A stretch of 64,000 nt of DNA from Bathymodiolus brooksi (Eukaryota; Mollusca; Bivalvia; Mytilida; Modiolidae). The position numbers were made by a program, and so were the translations under genes. Below the pieces are notes generated by a model. The model was not told the DNA's origin and made no database searches. It saw only the letters and a list, made by a program, of their open reading frames with translations. The DNA is taken from the NCBI GenBank assembly GCA_963680875.1, contig OY804589.1, forward strand, positions 22,909,462 through 22,973,461, in the 5' to 3' direction. Shown here piece after piece: positions 40,811 to 52,270 of the stretch (the first letter of the stretch is position 1; each line of letters starts with the position of its first letter).

Positions 40811-41900
40811 CAACTCTTGACAGAGTTTTAAATACAACATGGGTAGAGTTATAGAAAGTGTGTAATCGTAAAATTCAGTGGCCAACCATCCCAGTCTTGT
40901 CACAAAAGAAAGGGTATTGTTCTGATATGCCTAACGTTGTGTCTGCAATTGACGGAACTTCACATGAGATACAAATTCCATCCAATAAACCCCAACAGCA
41001 ATTTGACAGTGGCCACAGAAAATACCATTGTATCCATACCCAGGTAAACAAATATAATAGTGAAAACGAGTAAGGGACCGACCTTTTTATTTCAAAGGGG
41101 GCTATGGTTTCTACCCTGCAGTCAAAAAAAATTTATGGGTGAAAATCTTGCATCAGAATATTTGTTCCTTGCATTTTGCTTGCAAAAATAGTTTTTTCTT
41201 GAAAATTCAGCATCAAAATATTTTTACGAAAAAAAACATAGCATAATCCCCCTTTTCAAGTTAAACGGTCGGTCCCTAAGATATATTCTAAAGAATTCGA
41301 AATCACATTTGTAGCGATAAAAATGGAATTATACCATATATTGTTGTTCGTAGTTCAAGTTATCCTAATTTCGTTATCTAAATCCAATGATAATTTATTT
41401 GATGCAACAAATAAAATTTAGATTATCTAAACTGGTGCTAAAGCTTATATGAATAATCTTCAAATGTACCAAAATCATATATTATTTATATATTTATTAT
41501 ATCTTTGCAACATAAAACTTGATTCATATATATCCTACAGGTTATCATCGACAACGAGGAAAACATAGTTCATGGTCAATCTGGATTTCTTGGTCACGAA
41601 AACGACGTAAACTGTTATCGCCAAATAGGGTCCATTGGACCAGACGTACATCTGAAATTTCCTGCTAACTGTTACATTCTTGGAGACTGTATTTATTCAA
41701 ACGGCTAACCTGTTATAACCTCGTATAAAGTAACTGACATAATTCGCCAACCGAGAGCTGTAAAACGTACCATGCGGAAGTTCAACAGGTTACATCGGAG
41801 ACGAAGAGTATTTGTTGGAAATTAAAACATTTAAGATTATTGGATCTTTAGATAGACATCTGAGGTGGAATTAAGTAGCAGTCTGGCAAAGCCACGCGCT
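40811..41900 (+). pseudogene. PIF/Harbinger (HARBI1-like) transposase pseudogene with a GT-AG intron
   Basis: A DDE-type nuclease of the Harbinger superfamily. Exon 1 has 'QWPTIPVLSQ', 'VVSAIDGTSHEIQIP' with the first catalytic Asp, and 'FDSGHRKYHCIHTQ'. It then reaches CAG|GTAAAC at 41044. The intron ends TCCTACAG at 41540. Exon 2 opens in phase with 'VIIDNEENIVHGQSGF', 'LGHENDVNCYRQIG' and 'CYILGDCIYSNG' with the second Asp, then 'FNRLHRRRRVFVGN' and, after a shift, 'KTFKIIGSLDRHLRW'. Decay: a TAG before exon 1's WPT block (about 40849), a stop after SNG (41707), and a frameshift near 41823. AATAAA follows at about 41930. The 203-bp MITE in the intron (41074-41276) is a later insertion. The N-terminal part and the element ends were not found. 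Confidence 0.8.
41074..41276. mobile_element. 203-bp Harbinger-type MITE with TAA target duplication
   Basis: The inverted repeats of about 31 bp begin 'GGGACCGACC' at both ends: left 'gggaccgacctttttatt', right complement 'gggaccgaccgtttaact', both reaching a 'aaa(a)ggggg' block. TAA flanks both sides (41071-41073 and 41277-41279), the three-base duplication expected of PIF/Harbinger elements. Two internal near repeats read 'gaaaatcttgcatcagaat' and 'gaaaattcagcatcaaaat'. It lies wholly within the intron of the transposase remnant. Confidence 0.9.
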
Positions 41901-41949
41901 GACTACTATATATACCTGTAATGTATGTAAATAAAGATGAGATCACTTC

Positions 41950-42454
41950 ATTTGTTTGCTTTCTAGAAAAAAAGTAATGTCACCCCATGTCCAGCAGAGA
42001 AACACATATATATTCTAAATTTGTTTTACAATCTTTATTCGTTTACCTCGAGTAACTAATCTGGTCCCAGTTTCGTACGATATTTATGACTTATTCAAAT
42101 GAATTGCAGCTTAAAATCCTATAATGTTGTGGTAAAATGGCATATAAGAATTAATACTAGTAGCTAACTGTTTAGAAAAGAAAAGAGTATGAAAACCAAA
42201 AAGTAAAGAGAAAGACAACATAAACCGGTCAAGCAGCGCAACACCCACCAAGCAAAAACAGATAAAACAAAATACAAAACAATACCGAAAAAAAACTAGA
42301 TAAAAACACAAGCAAGCACAGCATAAGCAAGAGTTTCAATTCAGTCGGAATAACAGTTGAAAGACGATTCGGAAGAGCAAGCAGTTCATATCATTCCTCA
42401 TTAATCTTACTTTATATAGTCATTGCATTCAAGTTGGCCGAAACAAGAAGCGTT
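41950..42454. other. Intergenic stretch, A-rich, nothing recognised
   Basis: 42175-42310 is an A-rich block that could be a very degenerate M-type repeat in reverse, but I could not align it convincingly. Confidence 0.35.
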
Positions 42455-42645
42455 TGAAGATACCAACGGGGTAATCAGAATCCGTATATCGAAGAAGAAC
42501 AGACAATACAATAGCCAAAACTACAAACGACGATCTACAAAACATACATATAAAACTAAATATCGGATAGCACGAACCCCACTAAAACCGAGGGTGAACT
42601 CATGTGATCCGGAAAGGTAAGCAGTTCCTGCTCCACTAGTGACCA
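42455..42645 (-). repeat. Dispersed repeat M copy, nearly complete
   Basis: On the plus strand it runs from 'gataccaacggggtaatcag' to 'gcagttcctgctccactagt'. It is very similar to 54846-55060 and is the reverse complement of the 23398-23625 order. Confidence 0.8.
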
Positions 42646-42973
42646 AGTTTACCAAAACAAGTGTTACCTTTTCATAGTTTCATCAAATGTTTTTGGTCTA
42701 TACCCATAAATAACACAGACGCTGACATAGCTGCATCGCATGCCTCACTAATTTTTATCTTAATTGTCAAGTCGCCCTAACTGTGCATGCTGCAGAAACA
42801 ACATACATGTATCAGCTAAATGTGTTGAATTTCATTTATTTTCATTCTTTTACAGAGTTTATTTATGTTTTGTTCTAGTCCAGAAAAAATAACATACATT
42901 TGTATTTGAATTGGTCGTTATTCAACGATTGAATTTAGACAAGACAAGGTACAAAAAAATAGCAAATTTTCAA

Positions 42974-43220
42974 AAAGTAACGAAATATAAATATATTCTG
43001 TGGATATTCACGTAATAAACGGTAAAGTAACGAAATATAACTATATTCTGTGGATATTCACGCAATAAATGGTAAAGTAAGGAAATATGACTATATTATG
43101 TGGATATTCACGCAATAAACAATAAAGTAACGAAATATAACTATATTCGGTGGATATTCACGCAATAAACGGCAAAGTAACGAAATATAAATAAATTCTG
43201 TGGATATTCACGCAATAAGC
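42974..43220. repeat. 50-bp tandem repeat, 5 units
   Basis: Units start 'aaagtaacgaaatataa' at 42974, 43024, 43074, 43124 and 43174, and each contains 'tgtggatattcacg' and 'aataaac'. Units differ by a few substitutions. Confidence 0.92.
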
Positions 43221-43907
43221 GATCCTATTGTTTGTTTCGTATGCTTACGTCGAGCTACGTTCGTAATCTTTCTTTCGTCAGAAATTTTCAATATACCATA
43301 AAGAACTTGAAATAAAGAAAACAAGAGAAACAGCTTCGCGGGTGTGTTAAGGCTGTTTCACGTCGGTTTGTTTCATACAGTTGCTCCCCTTTGTAACAGT
43401 TTACGTAATGACGTTGCATCCATGGAAACGTACTCTTCATGGATGAACTGCCCGAAGGAAAAATGTGTTTCTGCAGATCTAATGCACTTATTCCTTGTTC
43501 GTTTTGTGACAGTAAGATCAACATATATATTTATTGACTATCCAGATTGTGAATATATCATTATTTTGGCGCTTGTCAGTCTTGCGAAGCTCCACCCCTT
43601 CAATGCCCATATTTGGAAATCGCCATCGCCAAAAAGCTTGTTTGTTGACAAATACGATAATGAGACACACGCACCTGTTTACTATCAATATGAGACTTAT
43701 GTAGCAGAATTTCACACAAAAAGGAAAATGTACACATCGTCAGTTGCAGACAAACGATGCTGAGAGGTAAACCTTAGTTTAAATTAATAATGACAATCTC
43801 CTGAAGAACATGTATATTGAAAAAAGGGGGTCGTATACTATACCTACCGAACAAGAAGAAAGCACATGGAGAATCAAAATAAGATACATAAGCCTAGAAC
43901 TCTATCA
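43221..43907. other. Mixed stretch with overlapping open frames on both strands, unresolved
   Basis: Plus frame 43344-43763 (no ATG before 43422) and minus frames 43288-43524 and 43518-43715 overlap. The minus-strand reading 'NKCIRSAETHFSFGQFIHEE' and 'MDATSLRKLLQRGATV' looks somewhat protein-like and lies downstream of the exon-like segment at 43908-44399 on the same strand. I cannot decide whether it is another exon. Confidence 0.25.
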
Positions 43908-44399
43908 TGTCAATACCAACATTTTCGTGATCTTTTTTTTTAAGATCGAGATGTTTGATTTGCATGCAGTATCAATTTTTGCCACAGGCACAGGTGCATC
44001 AGACACCACCACCCCCTTTTTTGCAAGTTGTGGAACACAATTTATAGAGGAATAATCAATATAAGGACTATAATGATGAAAACCATTAAAAAACGTTAGA
44101 ATCTTTATACAAAGAATATCTTGATAGGTTGGAGGTCCTGTTTATTTTTAGAATTTACATTTGTTTTCTTTACAAGTAACATACAATCTCCATATAACAC
44201 CTTGGCTGGGAAAGGCAAATTGTCCATTCTGACAACTTGTGTAGGACCAATTCTCAATGCATACTAATAATCGACAACCAAAAAGTAGGTATGTATTATC
44301 AGAGAATAACATCCCTTTTCAGAGGTTTTTTTTCCCTCAAACAAATCTTCTGTCAAGTTACTGGGGAGGATGACTTCAATTTCATCAACATTTAAGCTT
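43908..44399 (-). pseudogene. Unrecognised coding-like segment, two exon-like blocks on the minus strand
   Basis: Block 1: the frame from 44398 reads 'SLNVDEIEVILPSNLTEDLF', then 'CYSLIIHTYFLVVDY', a TAG, and 'YALRIGPTQVVRMDNLPF', 'PAKVLYGDCMLLVKKTN'. That is roughly 80 codons with one stop, preceded by a good acceptor ('aaaataatttcag'). Block 2: 44068 to about 43908 reads 'INCVPQLAKKGVVVSDAPV' and 'PVAKIDTACKSNI'. A GT (about 44158) to AG (about 44069) interval of about 90 bp would join the blocks. Composition is globular, not repeat-like. I do not recognise the family. It may be a decayed transposon-borne protein or an exon pair of a host gene. The strand matches the MULE and IS630-like remnants upstream. 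Confidence 0.4.
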
Positions 44400-45254
44400 C
44401 TGAAATTATTTTTGGTCAAAATTCATTTGCACATAACAGATATGATCAAATAAACAACAGGCGAAAACTGATCTGACACCAGTTAGTTATTCTCTAAATC
44501 CAGTTTGTCTTTTTATCAACTAACAGATCATGGTCCATACAGTTATTACATAAAACCATAAAACCAAAACCTGAAATGAAACTTAATTATGTACATTGTA
44601 ATTTAAATCCAATTTTTAATTAAAGGTGGGTGATCTTGTTGTGCTACAATATCACATTTTGATCAAAGAAATTTTTATTGAGACATATATTAAGACATAT
44701 GCTCAATTCCTTTTAATATACATATTGTAGTTTATTTAGTTATGCCAAAACATGTTCAATAAAATTAAACCTTTACATAATTAAAAATTGCACTGATCAA
44801 ATTGTATAAGCATTGATACCGGTATTAAGTTTTTTTCTTAGAAGACATACCTGGTTATGCATACATTGTACAGTGTACTGTTAGTGTTAATTCTAAATTT
44901 ATATAAAACCCGATTGTAGAATGAATTTATCCTGCAATTGTGTGATTTTGAGTACTAATAGACAGGTCAAATAAACTTAAGTGTTATTTAATCATTGTAT
45001 GTTTTGACAATATATGTTGTAGGCATATACAATGTATACAACATCTTACATTAATAATAATTTTAGAAGATGGTCAATATTCAGCATTTTCATTGGATTT
45101 ACAAATGTAGTTCAGTAGCTGAGTATCATATTAACTCTCTCTGCACTGAGCTAAGTTCATTGTTATGCATTCAATCATCTTGGTGATATATTAAGGGTAT
45201 GATAAATGGGCATCAAGGTAAGATGCTAAACATGTTATACATGTACATATTGAT
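44400..45254. other. AT-rich intergenic stretch, nothing recognised
   Basis: No repeat or coding signal was identified over 0.85 kb. Confidence 0.4.
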
Positions 45255-46029
45255 CTATTGATGAAACAGATTGATCTTCAGAGCAGCCATCAATTGATTT
45301 TCAAACCACTCAAGAAAGACAACACTATTCATCTCCTGGTGATGGTCACTATCCTTTGATTTGGCCAGAAACACTAAATCGCAGCCGTCAATCCTCACTT
45401 CGCGTACCTGCATGCAAAACAATCAAACGTTTGCCTTTACCCGAGGGTATTTTTGGGGCATCAGACCCATCATTCGGAAGCCACATATAATCTGTGCAGT
45501 GATTTTGGTTAACCCATGTTTCGTCCATGTACACGATATCATACCCTGCTTCCCTAAAAGATTTGATCTGTCTCAGATAATTACACCTATAATTAATACT
45601 AAACACTTGATCGTACAGAACTCTTCGATTATCACCTATTTTTTATAAGTATGTCCAAGATCAATGAGAGTTAGAGTAAGCTTAGACTTTGATATTGTAA
45701 TAGAATCTTTTATTTCCTTATGTATTATGGAGACGGTCGGAGCAATTTTCCGTGAATATAAACCGTGGATTGTTCTTTTAATAACACAATGATCAAAGTC
45801 GTCAAAAAATTCAGCTCTTTCTTTGGGTCTATTTGACTTACAAGGCCTCTTACCATTCATAATACGGTGCACTGAAGTGTAAGACACACCCAAAGCTTTA
45901 GATGTCTTTTGATATACCCTATCAAATGTGACAATTGGCTTCTTCGTTGCCTTTTCCTTACTATAAAAGGCAAACAACTTTTTTTACAAACTTTTGGCAT
46001 TCCGGAGATAAGTCAGACTTTTTACCCAT
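45255..46029 (-). pseudogene. IS630/Tc1-like DDE transposase remnant
   Basis: Read on the minus strand from ATG 46029 (MGKKSDLSPECQKFVKK). The frame shifts in an A-run near 45985 into 'YSKEKATKKPIVTF' and the helix-turn-helix 'TSKALGVSYTSVHRIMNGK'. It shifts again in an A6 run near 45640 into 'FREAGYDIVYMDETWVNQNH' with the first catalytic Asp, and 'PSGKGKRLIVLHAG'. After a third shift near 45390 it reads 'IDGCDLVFLAKSKDSDHHQE' and 'FLEWFENQLM', ending at TAG 45255. The second catalytic Asp and the last acidic residue are missing, so the element is 3' truncated. Three frameshifts make it inactive. The family resembles DDE endonucleases common in invertebrate genomes. No terminal repeats were identified. 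Confidence 0.75.
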
Positions 46030-46760
46030 TTTACACAAAATGCAAAATATAACAATAATTTATGAGAGAAATGCTTGTCAGGTTCGCCGAGAGAAAGATT
46101 TTACAGGTAAGATACATGACGTACGGATGGCTTTTCTATAAAGTACATCTACTCCCACCCGAAAAATGACAACAAAATAGGACCAAAATATAAAATTTCA
46201 TCTGAGTGCAGCCTCAGCCAAAACAATAAGAAGCATTACTGTAACATATTTAGTTAGCACTTCTAATTCTAAATAAAACTCTCGTTTATTTTGCTGTTCA
46301 ACAATCTATAGTTTAAAAGATATTTGGATTTTTCGTTATTCTAATCAAAAAATTATTACTTTTTAATTTATCAATCAATACAATTAGCTTCTTGTTAAGC
46401 ACATGTGTGTACTTGACAAATTAACATAACAAATAATAAGACAAGCTTAAAATAGAACCAAGTAATATATTCCTTTTAAACCATACAGTCGTGTATATAA
46501 ATAATTGTTCATACAAAAGAAAAGGTATTTTATTTAAACCTAATAAAGTAGATCAAGATCAAATACAAAGAACAGGATGTCTGTGTAAATCCTGTGTTCA
46601 TCTTTCATTGTGCATATCCCGAATGCAAACCATATATGCTGATGTCTTAGATAAAAAGGTCAAAACTTTGCAAAGCACATCCTAGTACCATAAAGTAAGA
46701 CCAAATTATGAGGTATAATTCGTAATTGGATAAGTATTCCACCGCATGCCAACTTTTTAA
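46030..46760. other. Intergenic stretch between two transposase remnants, nothing recognised
   Basis: AT-rich. No inverted repeats attributable to either neighbour were found. Confidence 0.4.
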
Positions 46761-48085
46761 TCATCTTTCTTTATGATGGTTTCTTTTTAATATTTTAGGT
46801 AGAAGAAATAGTTTTTTATATTTTTCATCTTGCTGGATAATAGTACGGACAGTAGCTTCTTCCTTTTGACACCACTCGATGACACGCCATATAGACGGAT
46901 GGGTATGTCCTACTAGGTTGAAGAAATTGTTGTTCCAGCCCTCGCACATGTTGTTGGTTCTGGCATCACCGTTGACTGTGGCATCATGTACGTTCCAAAT
47001 GGCTGGTGGAAACAGGTGGGCTACGTGTTAAGACCAGACGGACTGCTTGATTTTGTGCTGGAATCTGCTGTCTAAGTCTACCACTGATGTAAGTTGAATC
47101 AAAGTAATCTAGGAGCTCAGCTGCCTCTGGTGGGTCATCAGGGCATAGTGTTCTAAGCAGATGAATACCATTGGTCAAATCAAGTACTGGTAAAAAGGCA
47201 AGACCATCCATCATACCACAGAACACTCTTGTAGAGAGGCACCAAACCAAGTTGCTGTATCTGTCGCCATGATGCTTGTGTCAGGTGGTAGAAACAGCCC
47301 TTGTGGCGACCAAATACAGCTGTAACTGCACGAAGAACTGCATCTTCAAAGTCTGGACATTGAAATGTAGGTTGCTGGCATAGTAGTTTAAACAATAGAC
47401 TGGAAGAGTTCCCTGTAAGTATCTTGACATTTATTTGGCAGGAACGCATATACTGCAGTGCCTGTTACATCTTTGAATGGAACCCGGATGATGTATAGCT
47501 GTTTAAATGGGTGCGGAGCTACAGAGAAGGTACCGTCCATGAAGATGAAGAAGGTCTGGGCATTGGCTAATCTTTCTAAACTGCCTGGTGAGTAGAAGAC
47601 TAACATTCTGTTTTCTGCATTCTGGCCGTTGTCGTATTGCAGGAACTGTTGGTTGTTGTTATGTACTCCTCAGGCAATCTGACATCTGCATAGGTGGCTG
47701 GGACTGGAGGAGTTGGACGCTGGTATCGAATTGTGCGTTTGGGGTTTTCTTCACGGGGCAGCAAGGCTTGGACATTGTCGTCACACTGGGACACAACCTG
47801 GGCAAAGATCTGGCTGGGTTTGTCTCTGGTGTTGGTTGCCATGTCTTTCATGGCATTTCTGGTTTTTGAGTACGTGATGCTTGTATCACTGGGAGCGTGA
47901 TTGTGTGGCTGCCCAGGAGCTGGATTTTCATTCTGAAGTGTAGTGCTAAGGTTTCCTCTGCATCCTATGCTTGACCGTTTAACACACTTCCACCACTGAT
48001 TGGTCTCCCTGGTAGCATGTTTGGTATACAGGTACCCCTGGTAACACAGCTTGGAACCACCTCTGTTGCGTGGTATAATCTCCAT
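46761..48085 (-). pseudogene. FLYWCH zinc-finger / MULE-type transposase pseudogene
   Basis: A Mutator-like transposase with an N-terminal FLYWCH DNA-binding finger. ATG at 48085. The finger spans about residues 10-65, with 'GYLYTKHA', 'WWKCVKRSSIGCRGNLS' and 'PHNHAPS' supplying C, C, H, H. The catalytic part has 'FFIFMDGTFSVAP' with the first Asp, 'AVYAFLPNKCQDTYRELF', 'CPDFEDAVLRAVTAVF' with the second Asp, and 'KGCFYHLTQASWRQIQ' with the C-x2-H pair. The C-terminal 'DARTNNMCEGWNNNFF' and 'HPSIWRVIEWCQKEEA' is typical of the family and ends at 46761. The reading frame changes four times (near 47603, 47420, 47210 and 47000), so no full protein can be made. Long terminal inverted repeats were not found. 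Confidence 0.85.
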
Positions 48086-48970
48086 TTTCGTTTAATGATA
48101 GTGACAGTTAACTGTTTCCTTTTATACAAAAAGTGAAAGAAACCATACATTTTGCTCTGAATTGACTAGGGCATGGAATACACCAGGTATGGTTTCACCA
48201 TATGTTGATGTTCAACAATTTCTTTCATAATTGTATTCTTAACTATTAAAAATGACCTATGTATGTCTCTGTATAAACATTATGACAATAGCAATCAAGT
48301 GGCTTCTTTTTTATAAATTACCCCTTTCCATTTAAATCATTATGGTTTGAGTCATTTATGAATTAAATACATGTACTAAATAAACAACTTGGTCTCTATT
48401 CAGGAAGAATATATTAATTACAGTATAAACAAATTAAAGATTAAGGCATTGAAATAATTTTTGCAAAAAACTTTAATTATCTGAAAGATGACATTATATA
48501 TGTGACTTTTTTTCCGTGACTTTTTTCCCTACATTCTCTCCATATACATTGTTATTGTCTGTAAGTGTACTGGTATAGTGTAAACGTAAAGGGTCTCCTT
48601 TCCAATTCAAATGGACTTACACCCGACGATGACCGCTACAATTTTTTTTCTATTATGCTACGCCAAATTGACAAGAAAACGTAAAACGTTTCCCTTTTTA
48701 TATAAACTTACAAAATAAGGAATAGAACTCTATATTTGAAAAGCTCAATTTTCATACACTTCGGTAAATTAATGACAATACCATTTATGATGAACAAAAT
48801 CATAGATTCTGTACAAATAATTATCTGTTTGTCCCATAAATAATTTCTACGCTTCATTGTGACATATATGACAATGCAGATTGTAAAGACTCTCGTGTAT
48901 ATAATTTTAGGAAGCATATACATTCCAAATAAATATTAATGTTAGGCATATACAACCTTTTAAAAATATG
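48086..48970. other. AT-rich intergenic stretch, nothing recognised
   Basis: No repeat or coding signal was identified. Confidence 0.4.
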
Positions 48971-49235
48971 TTCCACGATATAGCGTGGAAATCATCGTGG
49001 ATTAAGATTAATATGTCGTGTTCACCACACATATATTAATCTCTGCCACGATGATGTCCACGCTATATCGTGTTCAAAACACATATATTAATCTTTTCCA
49101 CGATGATTTCCACGCTATATCGGGGAAAAAACACACGTATAATAAAAGTTAATCCCTTCCACGATGATACCACCGCGGATGAAAAATATCAGTTTACCTG
49201 TTCCTTCGTGTTTTCATCGTGGAAAGGATTCATTT
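48971..49235. repeat. Five-arm inverted/direct repeat cluster
   Basis: Arm 1 (+) 48971-49014: 'ttccacgatatagcgtgg', 'aaatcatcgtgga', 'ttaatat'. Arms 2 (49029-49074) and 3 (49081-49126) are inverted copies: 'atattaatct', 'ccacgatgat', 'tccacgctatatcg'. Arm 4 (49148-49178) is a partial inverted copy, and arm 5 (49214-49235) is a short copy in the arm 1 orientation ('catcgtggaaaggatt'). 'ccacgatatagcgtgg' is itself nearly palindromic. It could fold as alternative hairpins between arm 1 and arm 2 or 3. Confidence 0.8.
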
Positions 49236-49853
49236 CCGTGACAGAATCGTGGGAAATGTAAAAAAAAAACACGCTGTTCCCTTTGTAGATAAACTACTAT
49301 TGAAACAAAAGAAGTTGTACGTATTGCGGGATATTCAATACGGGCCGCTTCTTTTTTTTAAATAGTACTGTATCTTATACTTAAAACCATTTCGCTTGAA
49401 CAGTTGACTACAGAACGACAGGGATATAAATTCCTAACGGTGTATACGTGTATCACATTTCATTTCTTACATTAGCATTAGGGGAAAAGGGTGTATTTAA
49501 CTCTAATAAAAAGATTTCGATGCTACATTTTTGTTAATTGAAAAAAAAATGCACTCTGAAGCAGAATTTTTGTTCCAATCTCGATCTAGACACCTTTTCA
49601 AGTAACATAGTTGGTACTTCATATCATTTAAAGGGGAGCTTATTCAAAATAAATCCCAAAACGGCTAATGATAAAAAAAATTAATAGCAATAATAAATTT
49701 ATGTTTGTAATAAACAATCCAAAGGGAACACATTGATGAATATTTTCCAAAATTTTCCAACAAAAAATATTCTTTATCTGTATGATATATCCAGTTTAAG
49801 GAAAGGAAATCTTAATTGACCTTCCCTACAATATTTAACTCAGTAGTCCGTTA
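49236..49853. other. AT-rich intergenic stretch, nothing recognised
   Basis: No repeat or coding signal was identified. Confidence 0.4.
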
Positions 49854-50092
49854 GGGGCCTTCGTGGACGTGATCGTTTGGTAGCTGGATTTACAACTACC
49901 TATGCAATCACTACCTATCACCAATAACGTTATGAGTTCGAATCTCGCCCAGGCGATACAACATTATGTTATAAAGTTTGCCAGTGATTTGTGGCAGATC
50001 CGTGTTTTTCTCTGTGCACACCGTTTTCCTCCACCAATAAAACTGACCCCCACGATATAACTGAAATGTGTTGAAAGTGGTGTTAAACATCA
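49854..50092 (+). repeat. SINE family B copy
   Basis: Head 'cgtggacgtgatcgtttgg', 'tagctggatttacaactacc', B-box 'gagttcgaatctcg', tail 'tttcctccaccaataaaact' and 'cacgatataactgaaatg', end 'gtggtgttaaacatc'. Confidence 0.8.
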
Positions 50093-50389
50093 AACCCAGT
50101 AGTCCGTACGTTTATATTTTATTTAAGTTTTTTTTTATTGTATATTTATGCAAATTCCCGATTTTTTCGTAACATTTCTGAAATTGTAATTCAAATCGTT
50201 TGACTGTTCATTTCAATAACATGCAGCTAACTAAAGTTATAAATAACGTTTTTACCTGCATTAGAATGGAATAAACCCACACAAAATAATGTGGCATATA
50301 TACTACAATGAAATAAATTTGATAATTGGGATAGTATAGTGGTGCGTGAATATGTCAACAGATAAGAAAAGTTTTTTGTAGATGCCAAA

Positions 50390-50525
50390 AGAGTTATCGG
50401 AATGCAATGCAATGGCCAATCGAAAAAGGAAAAAATGATAAACAGTGGTCTAAATAAAAACTACACAGAAAACTGAAGATTGAGCAGCACGAATCACACT
50501 TAAGACCCGGACGGAACTCTGTCGG
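50390..50525 (-). repeat. Dispersed repeat M copy, degenerate
   Basis: On the plus strand: 'atgcaatggccaatcgaaaa', 'aaaatgataaacagtggtc' and 'gagcagcacgaatcacac', the complement of the M core. Confidence 0.6.
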
Positions 50526-51593
50526 TGACAACTTAAGCCTTTAGTTGTACATTGTATGGCAGTTCCAGGTTTTGTACCATGGTCCGCCAGTCTGATTGTA
50601 CAAAATAGTTGAGTGCTACCAAAATCTGTCGAAAATAATTTAAAATAGTAAGAAACAGCAAATTTTCTTTATTTAACTATTTATCATAAGTTATGCCATT
50701 CATAATACATCTGCTCAAAATCTTTCCAAAATAAATGCTATGATTAATCCGCTTGTTGTCGAATCTTTAACAGTTAATAACACTACACGAAGAAGGAATA
50801 TATTATATGTATAATTTTGTACCAAATAATTTTAAAGAGTGTGATTTAGATTTGAAGATTGCTTAAATATAGATAGACCTAGATATATTCATGATTCAAA
50901 ATTTTGTACTTGGAGACGGTGTCTTTATCATTCTATTTTGTTCACTTAGAGGTAGTATTTCCCAAAATACAGGTACTTTAAAATGTTGAAATGAAGTTCA
51001 TCAGTATTGCAGTGTGAGTAACCAAGCATCATGTACCCCTTGTATAGGCTACATCAAGATACATGCCAATATGGCTTGTAAACGTCCGTTGTATTTCTTA
51101 ATATGTTCATAATAAAACTCTTTTCTTACGACTTAAAGACTTATACTTTTATTTTACATATAGTCGTCAACTAAATCTATACTTATAACAGGTAAAACCA
51201 CCCCACGCTGTACTAGTTAAACCTTCAATGTTTACACTGTCCAAGTTTTATAATTCAGTTCCGTCATTAGGTTAACGTTAGATACAAGCGTGTTTGTGAT
51301 TCAAACGCACATGTAACCACTTATGGAACAGCAGCGTCACCAAATGGGAGAAGCAGTGAATGGTCCCTATTGCTGGTGTCTAAAAGCTTTTAACTATTTA
51401 TAGTTTATTTTGTTGATTCAAAAGCCCATGGAGATTGATACAGCTTTTATGTTATTTTGTTTATATGTTTGCAGAACTGAAATACAAATTATCTTGCTAC
51501 TATTTAATGGGGAAAACATCTTGGTGTAAAGCTACATGTACCGCTTTATTTCATTGCCCCTTTCTTCAAGTTTATTTAACCTAGCATACACAC
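50526..51593. other. AT-rich intergenic stretch, nothing recognised
   Basis: No repeat or coding signal was identified. Confidence 0.4.
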
Positions 51594-52183
51594 CAGTGGC
51601 GTAGCTTGGGTCTTTTTTTCTAGTGAGGCAATTCACCGAGCGCAGCGAGGCGAAAAAATGCTAGGGGGGTCCGGAAATTGAAAAACAAATGGGCGATTGA
51701 AACGCATTTTCCCAAGTTTAAATGGATAATTTATGATTTCAATAATAACCAAAATAACACGCAGAAAACTATTTCGATATGCGTCAATTGACTGTGTTTG
51801 TGAATTTATTTCAGAACCTTGGGAGTGGCTACATGAAGCTTCTTCCCGAGTTTCAGATAGAATCTATATCTGCAATCAAACAAAAAACGAGAAGATAAAA
51901 TAAGCTTGTATCTAAGAGCGTATTTAAGCCCGGCGCATTTCCACTTTCAAACTTTGGCACACGGCAACAAACTATACTAAATTATGTAACATGACGGAGC
52001 CAAAAGTTTCCGTAACCGATTTCAATTAATGATGTAGAATATATTTTTATTACAAACTTTGACAAAGGTTTTTATTTCTCGTATTTTAATCAACTTTTAT
52101 AATATTAGTCACATTAAATTTTTTTCTGCAAAAAATTCTAGTGAGGCAGTTGCCTCATTGCCTCAATGGAAGCTACGCCACTG
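51594..52183. mobile_element. Non-autonomous DNA element with CAGTGGCGTAGCTT ends (hAT-like)
   Basis: The 14-bp inverted ends CAGTGGCGTAGCTT are perfect (51594-51607 and 52170-52183). 'tctagtgaggca' occurs inside both ends in the same orientation (about 51617 and 52137). Length is 590 bp with no coding capacity. The flanks are CA-rich ('atacacac' and 'cacacata'), so a target duplication cannot be read unambiguously. This terminus type is widespread in animal hAT-like elements. Confidence 0.8.
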
Positions 52184-52270
52184 CACACATAACGAAAACA
52201 AGATTACATACATAACATTGAACCATATATATGTAGATATACAGATATACTAAAAATGTATCAGTAGACT

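Noticed and set aside
43344..43763. 140-codon plus-strand ORF
   Set aside because: It starts at GTG with no ATG before 43422, overlaps minus-strand open frames of similar length, and has no recognisable pattern. It is left as unresolved sequence.
45361..45648. 95-codon plus-strand ORF
   Set aside because: It is antisense to the catalytic region of the IS630-like transposase remnant, which explains the open frame.
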